The notes under the pieces were generated by a model. That model did not search any database. It was not told the DNA's origin and saw nothing but the letters and a program-made list of their open reading frames with translations. Shown here one piece after another: positions 8,485-17,132 of a stretch of 64,000 bases of DNA (positions are counted from its first letter, which is position 1; each line of letters starts with the position of its first letter). The position numbers were made by a program, and so were the translations under genes. This stretch comes from an uncultured Clostridia bacterium (GTDB lineage Bacteria > Bacillota > Clostridia > Lachnospirales > Anaerotignaceae): positions 1-64,000 of the forward strand of contig CALWSR010000017.1 in the NCBI GenBank assembly GCA_944384265.1. Direction: 5' to 3'.

Positions 8485-8793
8485 TTGGACTGTAAAGATT
8501 TTGGAAAAAACATCAGAATACTTAGAAAAAGAAGGGGACTTAAAATTTCTGATATTGCTGCGGCACTCAATATACATACCTCCTATTTGGGGCAAATTGA
8601 AAGAGGTGCAAAAGTACCCTCTGTGGCTGTGGCTGTCGGCTTGGCAAATTATTTTGAAATCAATTTTCAATCTGTTGTAGCTCCCATAGAAGACAATTAT
8701 ACTTTATTGCGCAATGAAATCCTGCTGCATATTTCAAAATTAGAGCATTATGAAAAACAGTTTTTATATAAAACATTATTAGAAATTATATAA
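8485..8793 (+). CDS. XRE-family transcriptional regulator
   Basis: The 102-residue protein begins at TTG 8485 with AAAGGTGG about ten bases upstream. Residues ~5-60 form a Cro/C1-type helix-turn-helix: FGKNIRILRKRRGLKISDIA followed by LNIHTSYLGQIERGAKVPS, where helix 3 (SYLGQIERG) is the recognition helix. The C-terminal ~40 residues are helical and probably dimerise. The 15-bp gap to the next regulator indicates co-transcription. Target genes are not evident; such pairs often come from mobile elements or quorum/development circuits, but nothing here decides this. Confidence 0.8.
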   Translation: MDCKDFGKNIRILRKRRGLKISDIAAALNIHTSYLGQIERGAKVPSVAVAVGLANYFEINFQSVVAPIEDNYTLLRNEILLHISKLEHYEKQFLYKTLLEII

Positions 8794-8808
8794 GGAGTTT
8801 ATATTTTT

Positions 8809-9168
8809 ATGTATGATATGATTTCATTGGGAAAAAAGGTCAAGCTGTTTCGAACACAAAAAAATTTGACACAACAGGATTTAGCAGATTTGATAGGAGA
8901 ATCCCAAAGCAATATCTCCAATTTAGAACACGGAAAAAATAAATTTAATCTAAAAAAGCTTTCTGATATTGCTGACATTTTAGACGTTTCATTGGACACA
9001 TTGCTGGAGGATTCCTTAAAAGTACACCAAAATCAAGAAAATTCCGTTTCTTATTATGAAAATAAGCTCAAAAAGCTCATAGAACACTTTGATGAAAAGC
9101 AGCTTTTAATCACACTGCATTTTTTAGAATATTATGATGAATGTAAAGCTTGCTCTATCAATAAATAA
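8809..9168 (+). CDS. XRE-family transcriptional regulator
   Basis: The 119-residue protein has an N-terminal helix-turn-helix (GKKVKLFRTQKNLTQQDLAD, then LIGESQSNISNLEHGKNKFN) and a C-terminal helical stretch rich in Glu, Lys and Tyr that ends CKACSINK. A spaced AAGGAG precedes the ATG. It is the second gene of a two-regulator transcript and is only weakly similar to the first, so a recent duplication is unlikely. The domain layout is that of a small dimeric repressor; no peptide-sensing TPR repeats are seen. Confidence 0.82.
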   Translation: MYDMISLGKKVKLFRTQKNLTQQDLADLIGESQSNISNLEHGKNKFNLKKLSDIADILDVSLDTLLEDSLKVHQNQENSVSYYENKLKKLIEHFDEKQLLITLHFLEYYDECKACSINK

Positions 9169-10150
9169 TATCTTTTTTGCCAATCATACCACCATGAATA
9201 TTTTTGAAATTACAAAGATAAAGCAGCCCATAAAACCCCTGGTTTTTACTGGGGGTAAATCAAATTCATATATAAAAATACAGTAACGTCAATCAATATC
9301 ATACCTATGTATATCACAGCACATTTTCGTCCAAAGCCATTTCTAAACAATCCTAAATTCCCTTTTACAGAAAAATGCCAACAGCACTGTATTTCTTTTT
9401 ACAGCCTTTGGCTTTGCTTGATACACCCACTGTTATACTACTGACAGTACACTTCATTTGCAGAAAACTGCTGTTTTTATTTTATTTATTTTTGTAAGTC
9501 ATAAAGGAATCCTCTTTTTGACACTGCTTAGGGGCGTGTTTTTACATATCTTAACCCTTATAAGCCATGAAACATTGGTTTTACAGTCATTCCATTTTTC
9601 ATAAAATATTTTTGAATATTCCATTTTTATTTACATCCTTGGAGCCTTTGGGAACCCCTTCCATTTATTTTCCATTAAAATAACAGCCATCCCTTTCTCA
9701 TTTCCATTTACAGTATCATATGATTTTTCATGTGAAAGAAACACATTTCTTTTTTACATTTTTGTACAATATTCCATTTGCCCTATTGCTTCTTCCAATG
9801 TGTTTCTGTCGCTTTTATATGAAATAGAAATCTATGCAGCTTTACAGTCAAAATCAGCCTTCTGCATTTCTCCTTTTTCATGGACTGCAAAAGCGGAAAA
9901 CATTGCTAATACCCTCAATTATTTTGTTCATTGCTTTTAAATAAAATACCAGCAATCCTTTTACTATATTTTAAAGCAGCACCATATCATTTTTTATATT
10001 AATACATTTGTGTATCTAAAAAATTCCATCCTCTCTGATAAATCTATATGATATTATGGGCCTTTATACTATATCACTTTTATCACACCATTTTATTTTT
10101 AAATATGGGCTTTTTTGAAATGCACAAAAATAGATTGGCGAAATAATTTT
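9169..10150. other. ~1-kb gene-poor gap with degenerate dispersed repeats
   Basis: No coding region can be supported on either strand. The stretch carries short sequences that recur in other gaps of this window: a 33-bp block at 9804-9836 also found at 17133-17165 and 27004-27036, and a block at 9841-9873 matching 17414-17446. It is most likely old, eroded mobile or duplicated sequence. Confidence 0.45.
9804..9836 (+). repeat. Dispersed 33-bp degenerate repeat, copy 1
   Basis: The block starts TTCTGTCGCTTTTATATGAA and aligns without gaps to 17133-17165 and 27004-27036 (core TTCTGTTRCTTT and GAAATAGAA). The other two copies lie directly upstream of minus-strand genes. Confidence 0.55.
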
Positions 10151-10190
10151 AAAGCCTGCCCAAAAGTACTTCACTTTTGCTAGCAGGTTT
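10151..10190. terminator. Isolated hairpin between gap and ferredoxin gene
   Basis: GCCTGC and GCAGGT close a stem that continues with AAAAGT/ACTTTT, followed by a short T-run on the plus strand. It could end transcription from either side. Confidence 0.4.
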
Positions 10191-10286
10191 GTATGTAACA
10201 TTTTTTATACAATCCATTGCATAAAAAAGTATTTTTCATAATTTTGTATCAAAAATATACTGCTCTCACAGAAAGCAGGGAAAATA

Positions 10287-10322
10287 TAACAGCCGGCAAA
10301 TACTTTTCTGCCGGCTGTTTGT
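10287..10322 (-). terminator. Rho-independent terminator of ferredoxin gene
   Basis: A perfect 11-bp stem (AACAGCCGGCA, 10288-10298; TGCCGGCTGTT, 10309-10319) lies just after the ferredoxin stop on the minus strand, followed by a U-rich tract. Confidence 0.75.
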
Positions 10323-10342
10323 TTGGCACCAAAAATGATTTT

Positions 10343-11017
10343 TCATTGTTTTCGATTTCCGTCTACTGTAATAGTGACCACATTGAGAGGAATTTCCTTT
10401 TTGCTGTTTTCTATTGCTGTTTTTACAGCATATTCTATGCCTCCGCAGCAAGGCACCTCCATTCTGGTCACGGTGACGCTTTTGATATCATTGTGAGAAA
10501 ATATAGTGGTCAGCTTTTCTGTGTAATCCACCATATCCAGCTTAGGACAGCCAATCAATGTGATTTTTCCCTCCATAAATTCTCTGTGAAAATTCCCATA
10601 GGCATATGCCGTACAGTCTGCGGCAATCAACAAATGGGATTGTGAAAAATAAGCTGCATTTTCTGCAACCAATTTTATTTGAACCGGCCATTGGTTTAAT
10701 CTGCTTTCTATTTCCGTTTCTGTTTCTTGTTTTGTGGTATGAAAAATAGATTGATTTTGTTCTCCCGGACAGCCCCATGCTCCTTTATTGTTTTTCTTGA
10801 CAGCCTCCTCGTCAAATGCAAGTGCTTCTCTTTCTTCAAAGGAAATGGCATTTGTGGGACAAACAGGCAGACAATTTCCCAGCCCGTCACAATAGTCATC
10901 TCTAAGCAATACAGCCTTTCCGTTTTCCATGCCAATGGCTCCTTCATGACAAGCATTGACACAGGCTCCGCAACCGTTGCACAGCTGTTGATTGATTTTA
11001 ATTATTTTTCTAATCAT
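10343..11017 (-). CDS. Two-[4Fe-4S] ferredoxin with C-terminal domain
   Basis: From ATG 11017, directly after GGAGGAAG, the 224-residue product has an N-terminal 2[4Fe-4S] module: CNGCGACVNACHEGAI binds one cluster and CDGLGNCLPVCPTNAI the other. Residues ~90-224 form a Cys-containing domain (AADCTAYAYG, LIGCPKLDM, VPCCGGIEYA). The same architecture occurs in anaerobes as a stand-alone ferredoxin beside hybrid-cluster or Crp/Fnr genes. It lies divergent to a Crp/Fnr regulator, so it is probably that regulator's target. The C-terminal cysteines (CPKLD, PCCGG) suggest a further metal or redox site, which is inference. Confidence 0.85.
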   Translation of the reverse strand: MIRKIIKINQQLCNGCGACVNACHEGAIGMENGKAVLLRDDYCDGLGNCLPVCPTNAISFEEREALAFDEEAVKKNNKGAWGCPGEQNQSIFHTTKQETETEIESRLNQWPVQIKLVAENAAYFSQSHLLIAADCTAYAYGNFHREFMEGKITLIGCPKLDMVDYTEKLTTIFSHNDIKSVTVTRMEVPCCGGIEYAVKTAIENSKKEIPLNVVTITVDGNRKQ

Positions 11018-11081
11018 ATTTTCTTCCTCCCATATTGTCATTTTTCTGTTTGATAGTTTACTATATTTTAGAACAAAAATC

Positions 11082-11097
11082 CGTTGTTTTTACAACA
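11082..11097. promoter_or_regulatory. Small palindrome in ferredoxin/Crp intergenic region
   Basis: GTTGT and ACAAC flank four T. It lies between the divergent ferredoxin and Crp/Fnr genes and could be a second half of the regulatory region, but the arms are short. Confidence 0.25.
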
Positions 11098-11152
11098 AAA
11101 AACTTTTTTGCTGCAGCTTCAAATGCTTTTTGTGATAAAAGCAGTCAAATAC

Positions 11153-11167
11153 TTTGTCATTGACAAA
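11153..11167. promoter_or_regulatory. Candidate Crp/Fnr-type operator
   Basis: TTTGTCA-T-TGACAAA is a perfect 7-1-7 palindrome in the 229-bp region between the divergently transcribed ferredoxin and Crp/Fnr genes. It resembles the two-fold symmetric TTGxx/xxCAA sites bound by this family. Binding by the neighbouring regulator is inferred from position. Confidence 0.5.
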
Positions 11168-11246
11168 ACAGCAAATTTTATTTTACTATTATTCATACAA
11201 AACAGTTTTTTTGATAGATATTTTCCCAAACAAAGGAGTGCTTTTT

Positions 11247-11900
11247 TTGAAACAATATTATTCTTTATTGGCTTGCATCCCCTTTTTTGAGGGCATTGCA
11301 CAAAAGGATATGGAGCAGATTTTACATTCCATTGGCAGCTTTTTGCAAAGCTATTCTAAAAACACATTGCTTTTTTCTGCCGGCGATACACTCCATTCCA
11401 TTGGCATTGTGCTGGAGGGGCGTGTACAAATCACATATGACGACGCCTTTGGAAATCACAGCATATTGGCAGAGGTAACACAAGGCTCTCTTTTTGGAGA
11501 AGCATTTGTATGCGCTGGTAAAAACACATTGCCTGTGAGCATACAATGTGACTGCAAAAGTACCATATTGTTTCTGCCCTATGAAAATATGCTTACAGCC
11601 TCTTATCCCTGCCGCAATCAGCTGGTTCAAAATATGATACAAATTTTGGCAAACAAAAATATATTGTTAAATCAAAAGGTGCGCTATCTTTCCAAAAGAA
11701 CCACAAAAGAAAAGCTGCTTTCCTATTTTTCTGATTTAGCCTCTCAAACCGGCTCCAAAACCATTACCATTGCTTTTAACCGTCAGCAGCTTGCAGATTT
11801 TCTTTGTGTGGAAAGAAGTGCCATGTCTGCCACATTGGGAAAACTAAAAGCAGAGGGTATCATTGATTTTCATAAAAATACATTTCGCCTTTTGTCCTAA
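11247..11900 (+). CDS. Crp/Fnr-family transcriptional regulator
   Basis: The 217-residue protein is read from TTG 11247, seven bases after AAAGGAG; the upstream ORF extension has no ribosome-binding site. Residues ~10-120 form a cyclic-nucleotide-binding-like beta-barrel (LLFSAGDTLHSIGIVLEGRV, then GSLFGEAF). Residues ~150-217 are the winged helix, with recognition helix LADFLCVERSAMSATLGKLK. No N-terminal Cys cluster is present, so it is not a classical Fnr that carries an Fe-S cluster through four cysteines. The divergent ferredoxin suggests a role in redox or nitrosative stress, as with HcpR/Fnr-like regulators of clostridia; this is inference. Confidence 0.85.
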   Translation: MKQYYSLLACIPFFEGIAQKDMEQILHSIGSFLQSYSKNTLLFSAGDTLHSIGIVLEGRVQITYDDAFGNHSILAEVTQGSLFGEAFVCAGKNTLPVSIQCDCKSTILFLPYENMLTASYPCRNQLVQNMIQILANKNILLNQKVRYLSKRTTKEKLLSYFSDLASQTGSKTITIAFNRQQLADFLCVERSAMSATLGKLKAEGIIDFHKNTFRLLS

Positions 11901-11918
11901 AAATTTCATACAAAAAAA

Positions 11919-11934
11919 CACTGTTTATGACAGC
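11919..11934 (+). repeat. Left 16-bp direct repeat flanking element copy 1
   Basis: CACTGTTTATGACAGC occurs here and again at 12165-12180, exactly flanking the 230-bp element. Each copy contains the palindrome CTGT-ttatg-ACAG. The right copy is followed by a T-run, so the original site was probably the terminator of the Crp/Fnr gene. Confidence 0.8.
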
Positions 11935-12164
11935 GGTCCAGTGTATGAAAAAAACCGACACCCTGTCGTCAAAGGCTCATTTCATGCAGGCCTTTGACCA
12001 GAAAAATATAAAGCAGAAGCTGCATGGGCTAAAAGCCTGGAAGCTTCTGCTTTTTCTTGCCAAAAATAAATTCCCACTGGGGATTTTGGTTGTAAAACCC
12101 TTCGTTACCTAACCCCTTCCCTGCTGTTGAAAAAATATCAAATTTAGTTTTTCACAGTCTGAAC
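11935..12164 (+). mobile_element. Non-coding dispersed element, copy 1 (230 bp)
   Basis: This stretch is homologous over its full length to the reverse complement of 38166-38379. Shared blocks include TCAAAGGCTCATTT, AAAGCAGAAGCT, CTGGGGATTTTGGTTG and TTGAAAAAATAT. It encodes nothing recognisable, contains an internal hairpin (AAAGCAGAAGCT... AGCTTCTGCTTT) and has weak terminal inverted repeats (GGTCCAGTGT against GTTCAGACTGT). Together with flanking 16-bp direct repeats this looks like a MITE-like insertion. Family and mobilising enzyme are unknown. Confidence 0.7.
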
Positions 12165-12180
12165 CACTGTTTATGACAGC
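12165..12180 (+). repeat. Right 16-bp direct repeat flanking element copy 1
   Basis: Identical to 11919-11934. It is followed by ATTTTTTTG, which together with the palindrome would make a transcription terminator. Confidence 0.8.
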
Positions 12181-12197
12181 ATTTTTTTGTAATAAAA

Positions 12198-13385
12198 TCA
12201 TTTCTTTTTTCTGCTTTCTATCAGTCCAAACAGACGGGAAATCCTTTCTTTGCCCTCTTTTTTAAATTGCTCCAATTTCTCTGCTTCTGCTAAAAAGCTA
12301 TATTTTAATTTTTGTATTTCCTCCAGTGTTTTTTCTGTTTTATTTTCCTCTCTTTTTTGCATACAAAGCTCATAGGCCTTATCATAAAAGCCTTCCCACA
12401 TTTTTAATATATTTTCTGCACTGTAAAAATGATGTCCCTTTTGGGATTGCAGCTTATACAAATGATAACATTGCTTATTTTGTGAAAGCGATTGTATGAT
12501 GTGGCAAAAGCCCTCCACGTCACTGGCTTTTGCATAATAGTCAAATAATATATCATTATAAATATCCAAATCTCGCAATAATATGGGTTTTCCCACTGCC
12601 ATTGCCTCCAGCACCGTCATGGGAAACAGCTCGCTGAAGGAGGGCAAAAAAAACATATCTGCCATGTTATAAATGCCATTCATATCTTCTCTGTCAATAA
12701 TACCTGTAAATATCACATTTTTTGGAGGATTTTCCATGGCTTTTTTTAATATTTCATAACCGTCTGTCATGGCTCCAAATGAAAATCCTCCTGCCCATAC
12801 AAATTGTATATGAGGCAGTTTTTTTGCTGTTTGTATAAAATCTAAAACACCCTTTCTGGTTTGTACCTGTCCGGCAGACAGCACTACAAATTTACTTTCT
12901 TCTATATTCCATTTTTTGCGCAGTGCTGCTATGTCTTTGTGACACATTTTATAAAAACCGGTTTCGGAAACATAGTTGGGAATATAACTTATTTTTTCTT
13001 TTTTTATTCCATATTTCTCCAATTCCTTTATAAAATAGGGGTTCACCGTCACAAGACTGTCCATGGCATCATAAAATGAAATGATATATTTATAAAAAAT
13101 TTGCTTTGCAGATTTGGGCAGCTCCAAGCTTTCTTCTATTGTTTCCGGCAAAAAATGAACATATCCCACATTTGCATTTTTTCTTTTTTCCAAAGCCAAT
13201 GCAATCAAATATTCCGGATTGATGGTGTGAAAATGCTGTATATCACATCTTTTTACTGCGTTGATATAAATTTCATATTTTCCCTGAAGCCCTTCTTTTA
13301 CAAGGGCTACCTGCTCTTGGTATGCAGAGCCTACCCCCTGCCCTTTTATGCTGTCTGCTGAGGAAAGCATATTGATTGTTCTCAT
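12198..13385 (-). CDS. GT4-family glycosyltransferase
   Basis: The 395-residue product (ATG 13385, ten bases after AGGAGGT; the upstream GTG overlaps that site) is a GT-B fold glycosyltransferase of family 4. The N-terminal domain has NMLSSADSIKGQGVGSAYQE, the acceptor side; the C-terminal Rossmann domain has VLSAGQVQTRKGVLDF and the E-x7-E nucleotide-sugar motif in SFSELFPMTVLEAMAVGKPI. Similar proteins make mono- or diglycosyl-diacylglycerol in Firmicute membranes, which fits a lone gene outside a capsule cluster, but substrate specificity cannot be read from sequence. The C-terminal 50 residues are Lys/Glu-rich and probably amphipathic, consistent with peripheral membrane attachment. Confidence 0.85.
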   Translation of the reverse strand: MRTINMLSSADSIKGQGVGSAYQEQVALVKEGLQGKYEIYINAVKRCDIQHFHTINPEYLIALALEKRKNANVGYVHFLPETIEESLELPKSAKQIFYKYIISFYDAMDSLVTVNPYFIKELEKYGIKKEKISYIPNYVSETGFYKMCHKDIAALRKKWNIEESKFVVLSAGQVQTRKGVLDFIQTAKKLPHIQFVWAGGFSFGAMTDGYEILKKAMENPPKNVIFTGIIDREDMNGIYNMADMFFLPSFSELFPMTVLEAMAVGKPILLRDLDIYNDILFDYYAKASDVEGFCHIIQSLSQNKQCYHLYKLQSQKGHHFYSAENILKMWEGFYDKAYELCMQKREENKTEKTLEEIQKLKYSFLAEAEKLEQFKKEGKERISRLFGLIESRKKK

Positions 13386-13868
13386 AGGATAAAACACCTC
13401 CTGTTTTATTCATATACTAAAAAAACAGCAAAAAGTCTTATGAAAAATCATATTATTTTTATGCCTATTTGTACTTTTTTATATTTTTTATGGGAAACTA
13501 TGCCTTATTTCATATTTCTTTATATTCAACAACATTTTATTTCCAAAAATAAAAATCCCTTATTGATATTTCACAAACATATACTTTTTATTTTATTTCG
13601 TGACATTCTTAACAAATTTCGACATATTTCTTTTTTTTGTTACAATATTTTCTACAATAACAAATAATATTCTTTTTTATTCGTGAATATAGCATATTTA
13701 CAACATATTTTATTGTTAAAAACAACAAAATATGTTAAAATATCCCTTGAATTTTATACCAATGAGCATTATTTTATGACAATCCTTGTATTTTTGTGTA
13801 TATTATTGTTTTATGCTTATTAGTATGGAAAAATATATACTATTATGATTTTAAATGAGGAGAATATT
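13386..13868. other. AT-rich divergent promoter region
   Basis: About 480 bp between the divergent glycosyltransferase and GGDEF genes. It is extremely AT-rich and no frame is credible. It should contain promoters for both genes, but no single -35/-10 pair stands out. Confidence 0.35.
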
Positions 13869-15224
13869 ATGCAATCTAATCTATTACATCAAAATATGGC
13901 TGACGGCCTTGATTATAATATATCTGTTTTTCAGCAATGCTTTCCATCATTGCCTTATCAATATAAACAAGAGGATATTTGCTCTATGGAAATTTTAATA
14001 GATGAATCCCTTTCCATTTTTTCTGCAAACGAATGCTTTTTTAACACTTATTCCAATCAAAGCACACATTATATGGACTATGTGTTTGAAAAGGAAAGGG
14101 CATTTGTAAAAAAAACAATTTTGACGGCTGCTTTGGAAAAAAAACCTTTTTCTATGATACATACAATAGAAAAAAAAGAAACTATTTTTTGTTCGGTTCA
14201 TTTGAGCGGTATTTTTGCAAGAGAACAAAATGGCATCCCCATTTATACACTGCTGCTGCTTCCCACAGTCCCTCAAAAATGCCTCGAACCTCAGCAAAGC
14301 CACAAAGCTTCTTCTTTATGCAATACAAAATATACCGATAAAGCCGTCGAAAATATAACTCCCTTTATGCACTCAAACAATAATATGCCTTATGAGTCCA
14401 TTTCTTTTTATTATGATACAAAAAAAGAAATTTTTTATTTTACAAAATTAAACCAATTTCCTCCTTTTTCACAAGAATTTTTTACATTTACATTAAGCCA
14501 GCTAAAAAAAACAAATTGGATTCATAACGATGACAAAGAGCATTTGTGCATATTTTTACAGCAATATAAAAATATGGTTCATACAGACACGCCTTTGCAA
14601 ACGAAAATTCGTATTTTATCAAAACATAAAATGTATCAATGGGCTTTTATACTGCTTTCTCCTGTTTATCCTGCACAAAACTATATTTTCGGCACTGTCA
14701 GACAGCCTGCTTTTGTGGATGAAAAAGAAGAAACAGACCATTTGACAGGGCTTTATAAGCGTGCTGCTTTTGAAGAATATGTACAGTCCTCTTTATGTCA
14801 CCCTTTAACAAAGCAAGCCGCTTTTATTTTCATACAGCTTTCCAATCTAGAAAAAATTGCAAGGGCCATAGGCAAGCCTCTCAAAAACATGGCATTGCAG
14901 GATATTGTAAAAAATATAAAGCGGTATTTTAGACAAACAGACTTGTTATCAAAATACAATCACAATACCATTGCCATTTATATGCCTAATATGCACTCAA
15001 AAACCGCTTTGGAAAAAAAATTAAATGCCATGCAATCTATATTTGATATTCCCTATGGCAATGCACAAAAAGAATATACTACAATCGGTCATATGGGCAT
15101 TTCATTTTATCCGGAAAATGCCACATCCTACAAGGCCTTATCATGCTGTGCCTCCAAAGCACTGCAAAAAGCAAAGGAAAGCACAAAGGGCTGTTTTCAA
15201 TTTTATGAAAAACCATTTTTATAA
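13869..15224 (+). CDS. Degenerate GGDEF protein, probable c-di-GMP receptor or scaffold
   Basis: The 451-residue protein starts at ATG 13869 after GAGGAG. Residues ~20-120 look like a PAS-type sensor (ILIDESLSIFSANECFFNTY). Residues ~290-450 are a GGDEF fold starting DHLTGLYKRAAFEEYV. Where active diguanylate cyclases have GGDEF, this protein has NHNTI, so the catalytic loop is lost; five residues before it, however, RQTD preserves the RxxD inhibitory site that binds c-di-GMP. No membrane segment is present. The simplest reading is a soluble protein that senses c-di-GMP or forms heterodimers with an active cyclase such as the one at 59-61 kb. It is followed by a strong bidirectional terminator. 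Confidence 0.8.
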   Translation: MQSNLLHQNMADGLDYNISVFQQCFPSLPYQYKQEDICSMEILIDESLSIFSANECFFNTYSNQSTHYMDYVFEKERAFVKKTILTAALEKKPFSMIHTIEKKETIFCSVHLSGIFAREQNGIPIYTLLLLPTVPQKCLEPQQSHKASSLCNTKYTDKAVENITPFMHSNNNMPYESISFYYDTKKEIFYFTKLNQFPPFSQEFFTFTLSQLKKTNWIHNDDKEHLCIFLQQYKNMVHTDTPLQTKIRILSKHKMYQWAFILLSPVYPAQNYIFGTVRQPAFVDEKEETDHLTGLYKRAAFEEYVQSSLCHPLTKQAAFIFIQLSNLEKIARAIGKPLKNMALQDIVKNIKRYFRQTDLLSKYNHNTIAIYMPNMHSKTALEKKLNAMQSIFDIPYGNAQKEYTTIGHMGISFYPENATSYKALSCCASKALQKAKESTKGCFQFYEKPFL

Positions 15225-15237
15225 CCTTGCAGCACTT

Positions 15238-15280
15238 TCTAAAAAAGGTTAGAGAAAAATTTCTCTAACCTTTTCAAAAA
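15238..15280. terminator. Bidirectional terminator
   Basis: AAAAGGTTAGAGAAA and TTTCTCTAACCTTTT form a long perfect stem with A- and T-runs on the two sides. It serves the plus-strand GGDEF gene and the minus-strand BlaI-type gene, which converge here. Confidence 0.85.
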
Positions 15281-15285
15281 TAAAA

Positions 15286-15669
15286 TTATTTTTGTTGAAA
15301 TTTTTCAGCCCATTTTTTAATTTCTTCCAGCTCTTCCTTGCTCACATCATTATCCCCTGTAAATGCAAACAAAAAATGAGATAAGGAATTGGAAAAATGT
15401 GTTTTTAAAAATTTCTTTGCTGCGTTTTTTGTAAATTCTTCCTTTTCCACAAGAGGATAGTAATAATAGGCTAGTCCTCTTTTTTCAATGGCAACCACTT
15501 TCTTTTCTTCCATTCTTTTCAAAAATGTTGTCACAGTTCTGTGAGCCCACTGTATATCCTGCTTTTTCAGCTCTGCAATAATTGAGGCAATGCTGATAGG
15601 CTCTCCTGCCTGCCATATAATCTGCAATATTTTCAGCTCCGATTCTGAAACCTTTTTGATTTGTTCCAT
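15286..15669 (-). CDS. BlaI/MecI-family repressor
   Basis: The 127-residue protein has the BlaI/MecI winged-helix domain: SESELKILQIIWQAGEPISI, IAELKKQDIQWAHRTVTTFL with recognition helix RTVTTFLKRM, then wing residues KRGLAYYYYP. The C-terminal half (AKKFLKTHFSNSLSHFLFAF) is the helical dimerisation arm. In the typical system a BlaR1/MecR1 membrane protease is encoded next to it; no such gene lies within the window, so this is an orphan or acts with a distant sensor. The secreted protein at 26.2-27.0 kb resembles the extracellular portion of BlaR1-associated proteins, but it is far away. Confidence 0.85.
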   Translation of the reverse strand: MEQIKKVSESELKILQIIWQAGEPISIASIIAELKKQDIQWAHRTVTTFLKRMEEKKVVAIEKRGLAYYYYPLVEKEEFTKNAAKKFLKTHFSNSLSHFLFAFTGDNDVSKEELEEIKKWAEKFQQK

Positions 15670-15724
15670 ATTATTTCACTCCATTTCAATCAATACAAAA
15701 TAATCATATATATAATAGCATTTT

Positions 15725-16063
15725 TCAACACGAAAACACAACTGTCAAAAGCATTTTAAACTGCTGCTGTGCATACACAGCATGGGCAGCATGGGCCGGC
15801 ATAACAATGGTTTCCCCTTCCCTGAGTAAAAATACAGCACCATCAATGGTTATTTTTGCACTGCCTTCCAAAACAGTCACCATAGCATCCCCTTCGGAGG
15901 AATGGGTGCTGATTTCTTCTTCTTTATCAAATGCAAATAATGTTAAACTGACTGCTTGATTTTGTACCAGTGTTTTGCTGACGATTTGTCCCGGCTGGTA
16001 TTCTATTTGTTCTTTCAGCAGCAGTATTTCTTTTTTTTGAATATTTTTCAAAATACCATTCAT
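15725..16063 (-). CDS. Small cupin-domain protein
   Basis: The 112-residue product (ATG 16063, GGAGGA upstream) is a single cupin barrel. The two metal-binding motifs are degenerate: THSSEGDAMVTVLEG in motif 1 and PAHAAHAVYA in motif 2, so at least the His/Glu ligands H, E and H are retained. Similar short cupins occur widely in clostridia as stand-alone proteins of unknown substrate. The much longer upstream ORF extension lacks a ribosome-binding site and is rejected. It lies with divergent spacing to the neighbours and probably forms its own transcript. Confidence 0.8.
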   Translation of the reverse strand: MNGILKNIQKKEILLLKEQIEYQPGQIVSKTLVQNQAVSLTLFAFDKEEEISTHSSEGDAMVTVLEGSAKITIDGAVFLLREGETIVMPAHAAHAVYAQQQFKMLLTVVFSC

Positions 16064-16454
16064 ATCCTGTTCTCCTCCTTTCCTATTTTTATTTTCATAT
16101 GAAACGAGTATAATGTCAATATATTTTATCATATTCCCAGTATCATACCACACTGCCATTTGTATTGCCGCCGTAAAAAAGGCCTGTTTTATACCCAAGC
16201 ACCATTTCATATCATATATTTTTATTGCTTTTTTTGCATACATTTTTTTAAACACAAAAAATAATTCGGCAGCTAGAAAAAGAGGCTTTTTTTGCAGAAA
16301 AATTCATATTGGCAAACCATTTTTTTATTTAAATTGCTTTTTCACACACCATTTTCACAAAAATTTTTTGGACCATTGGCAGACGAATATATAAAGCCAA
16401 TGTACTGCTTTTTGCAGTGATATGACTATTTTTTCATACTATACAAAATCTTTT

Positions 16455-17105
16455 TTATTCCAAATAGGCAATGACATCGGAAAGCGTTTTGCCCTGTGCA
16501 TAAATTGCATTCATCCAAATTTCCTCCGGCATAACCAAATCCTTTATAAAAAACACAGGTATTTCTGCATTTTTTGCCGCAATGATACCATTTTGAGAAT
16601 CCTCCAGTATCAAACATCTTTCCTTTGGCAGCTGCAATTTTTCCACTGCTTTTAAAAAAATATCTGCAAAGGGCTTTCCTCTTTTTACATCATCCTTGCA
16701 AACAAATGTATGAAACTGCTCTGAAAGTCCTGTTTTGTTTAACACCAGCTGTACATATTTTCTGCTGCTGCCCGTAGCCAATATGCTTTTGATATCCTGC
16801 TTTTTTAAATACGCCAGCAGCTCCCACAGCCCTGCCTTTACAGCAATGGGCTGACTTTCAAACAGCAGCTCCTTTCTTTTTAAAAGCTGCTCTAAATATA
16901 ATTGAAATGGAAATGCTTCTCCCAGCATATTTTTTAATGTTTGCTCTGTTTTTGTGTCAGATAGTCCAATGAGCTGCAACAGCATATCCTCTTTTACAAA
17001 AAAACCCATTTCCTCCAAAAGATTTTTTACTTCCTTTTGCATCATTGCTTCTGTATCCACAATCAATCCATCCATATCAAATATAATGGCATCAAAATTT
17101 CTCAT
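16455..17105 (-). CDS. HAD-superfamily hydrolase, beta-phosphoglucomutase-like
   Basis: The 216-residue protein has all four HAD motifs: DMDGLIVDTE (nucleophile Asp and acid/base Asp) at residues ~9-18, ATGSSRK (motif II) near 110, K in KRGKPFADIF (motif III) and LEDSQNG (motif IV, Mg2+). The helical cap sits between residues ~18 and 85 (class IA, subclass I). The family includes beta-phosphoglucomutases and sugar-phosphate phosphatases; the substrate is open. A GGAGAG site precedes ATG. The 33-bp dispersed repeat lies about 28 bp upstream of the start and may be part of its promoter region. Confidence 0.88.
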   Translation of the reverse strand: MRNFDAIIFDMDGLIVDTEAMMQKEVKNLLEEMGFFVKEDMLLQLIGLSDTKTEQTLKNMLGEAFPFQLYLEQLLKRKELLFESQPIAVKAGLWELLAYLKKQDIKSILATGSSRKYVQLVLNKTGLSEQFHTFVCKDDVKRGKPFADIFLKAVEKLQLPKERCLILEDSQNGIIAAKNAEIPVFFIKDLVMPEEIWMNAIYAQGKTLSDVIAYLE

Positions 17106-17132
17106 TATTTTCTCTCCTTTTTGTTTTCAAGA

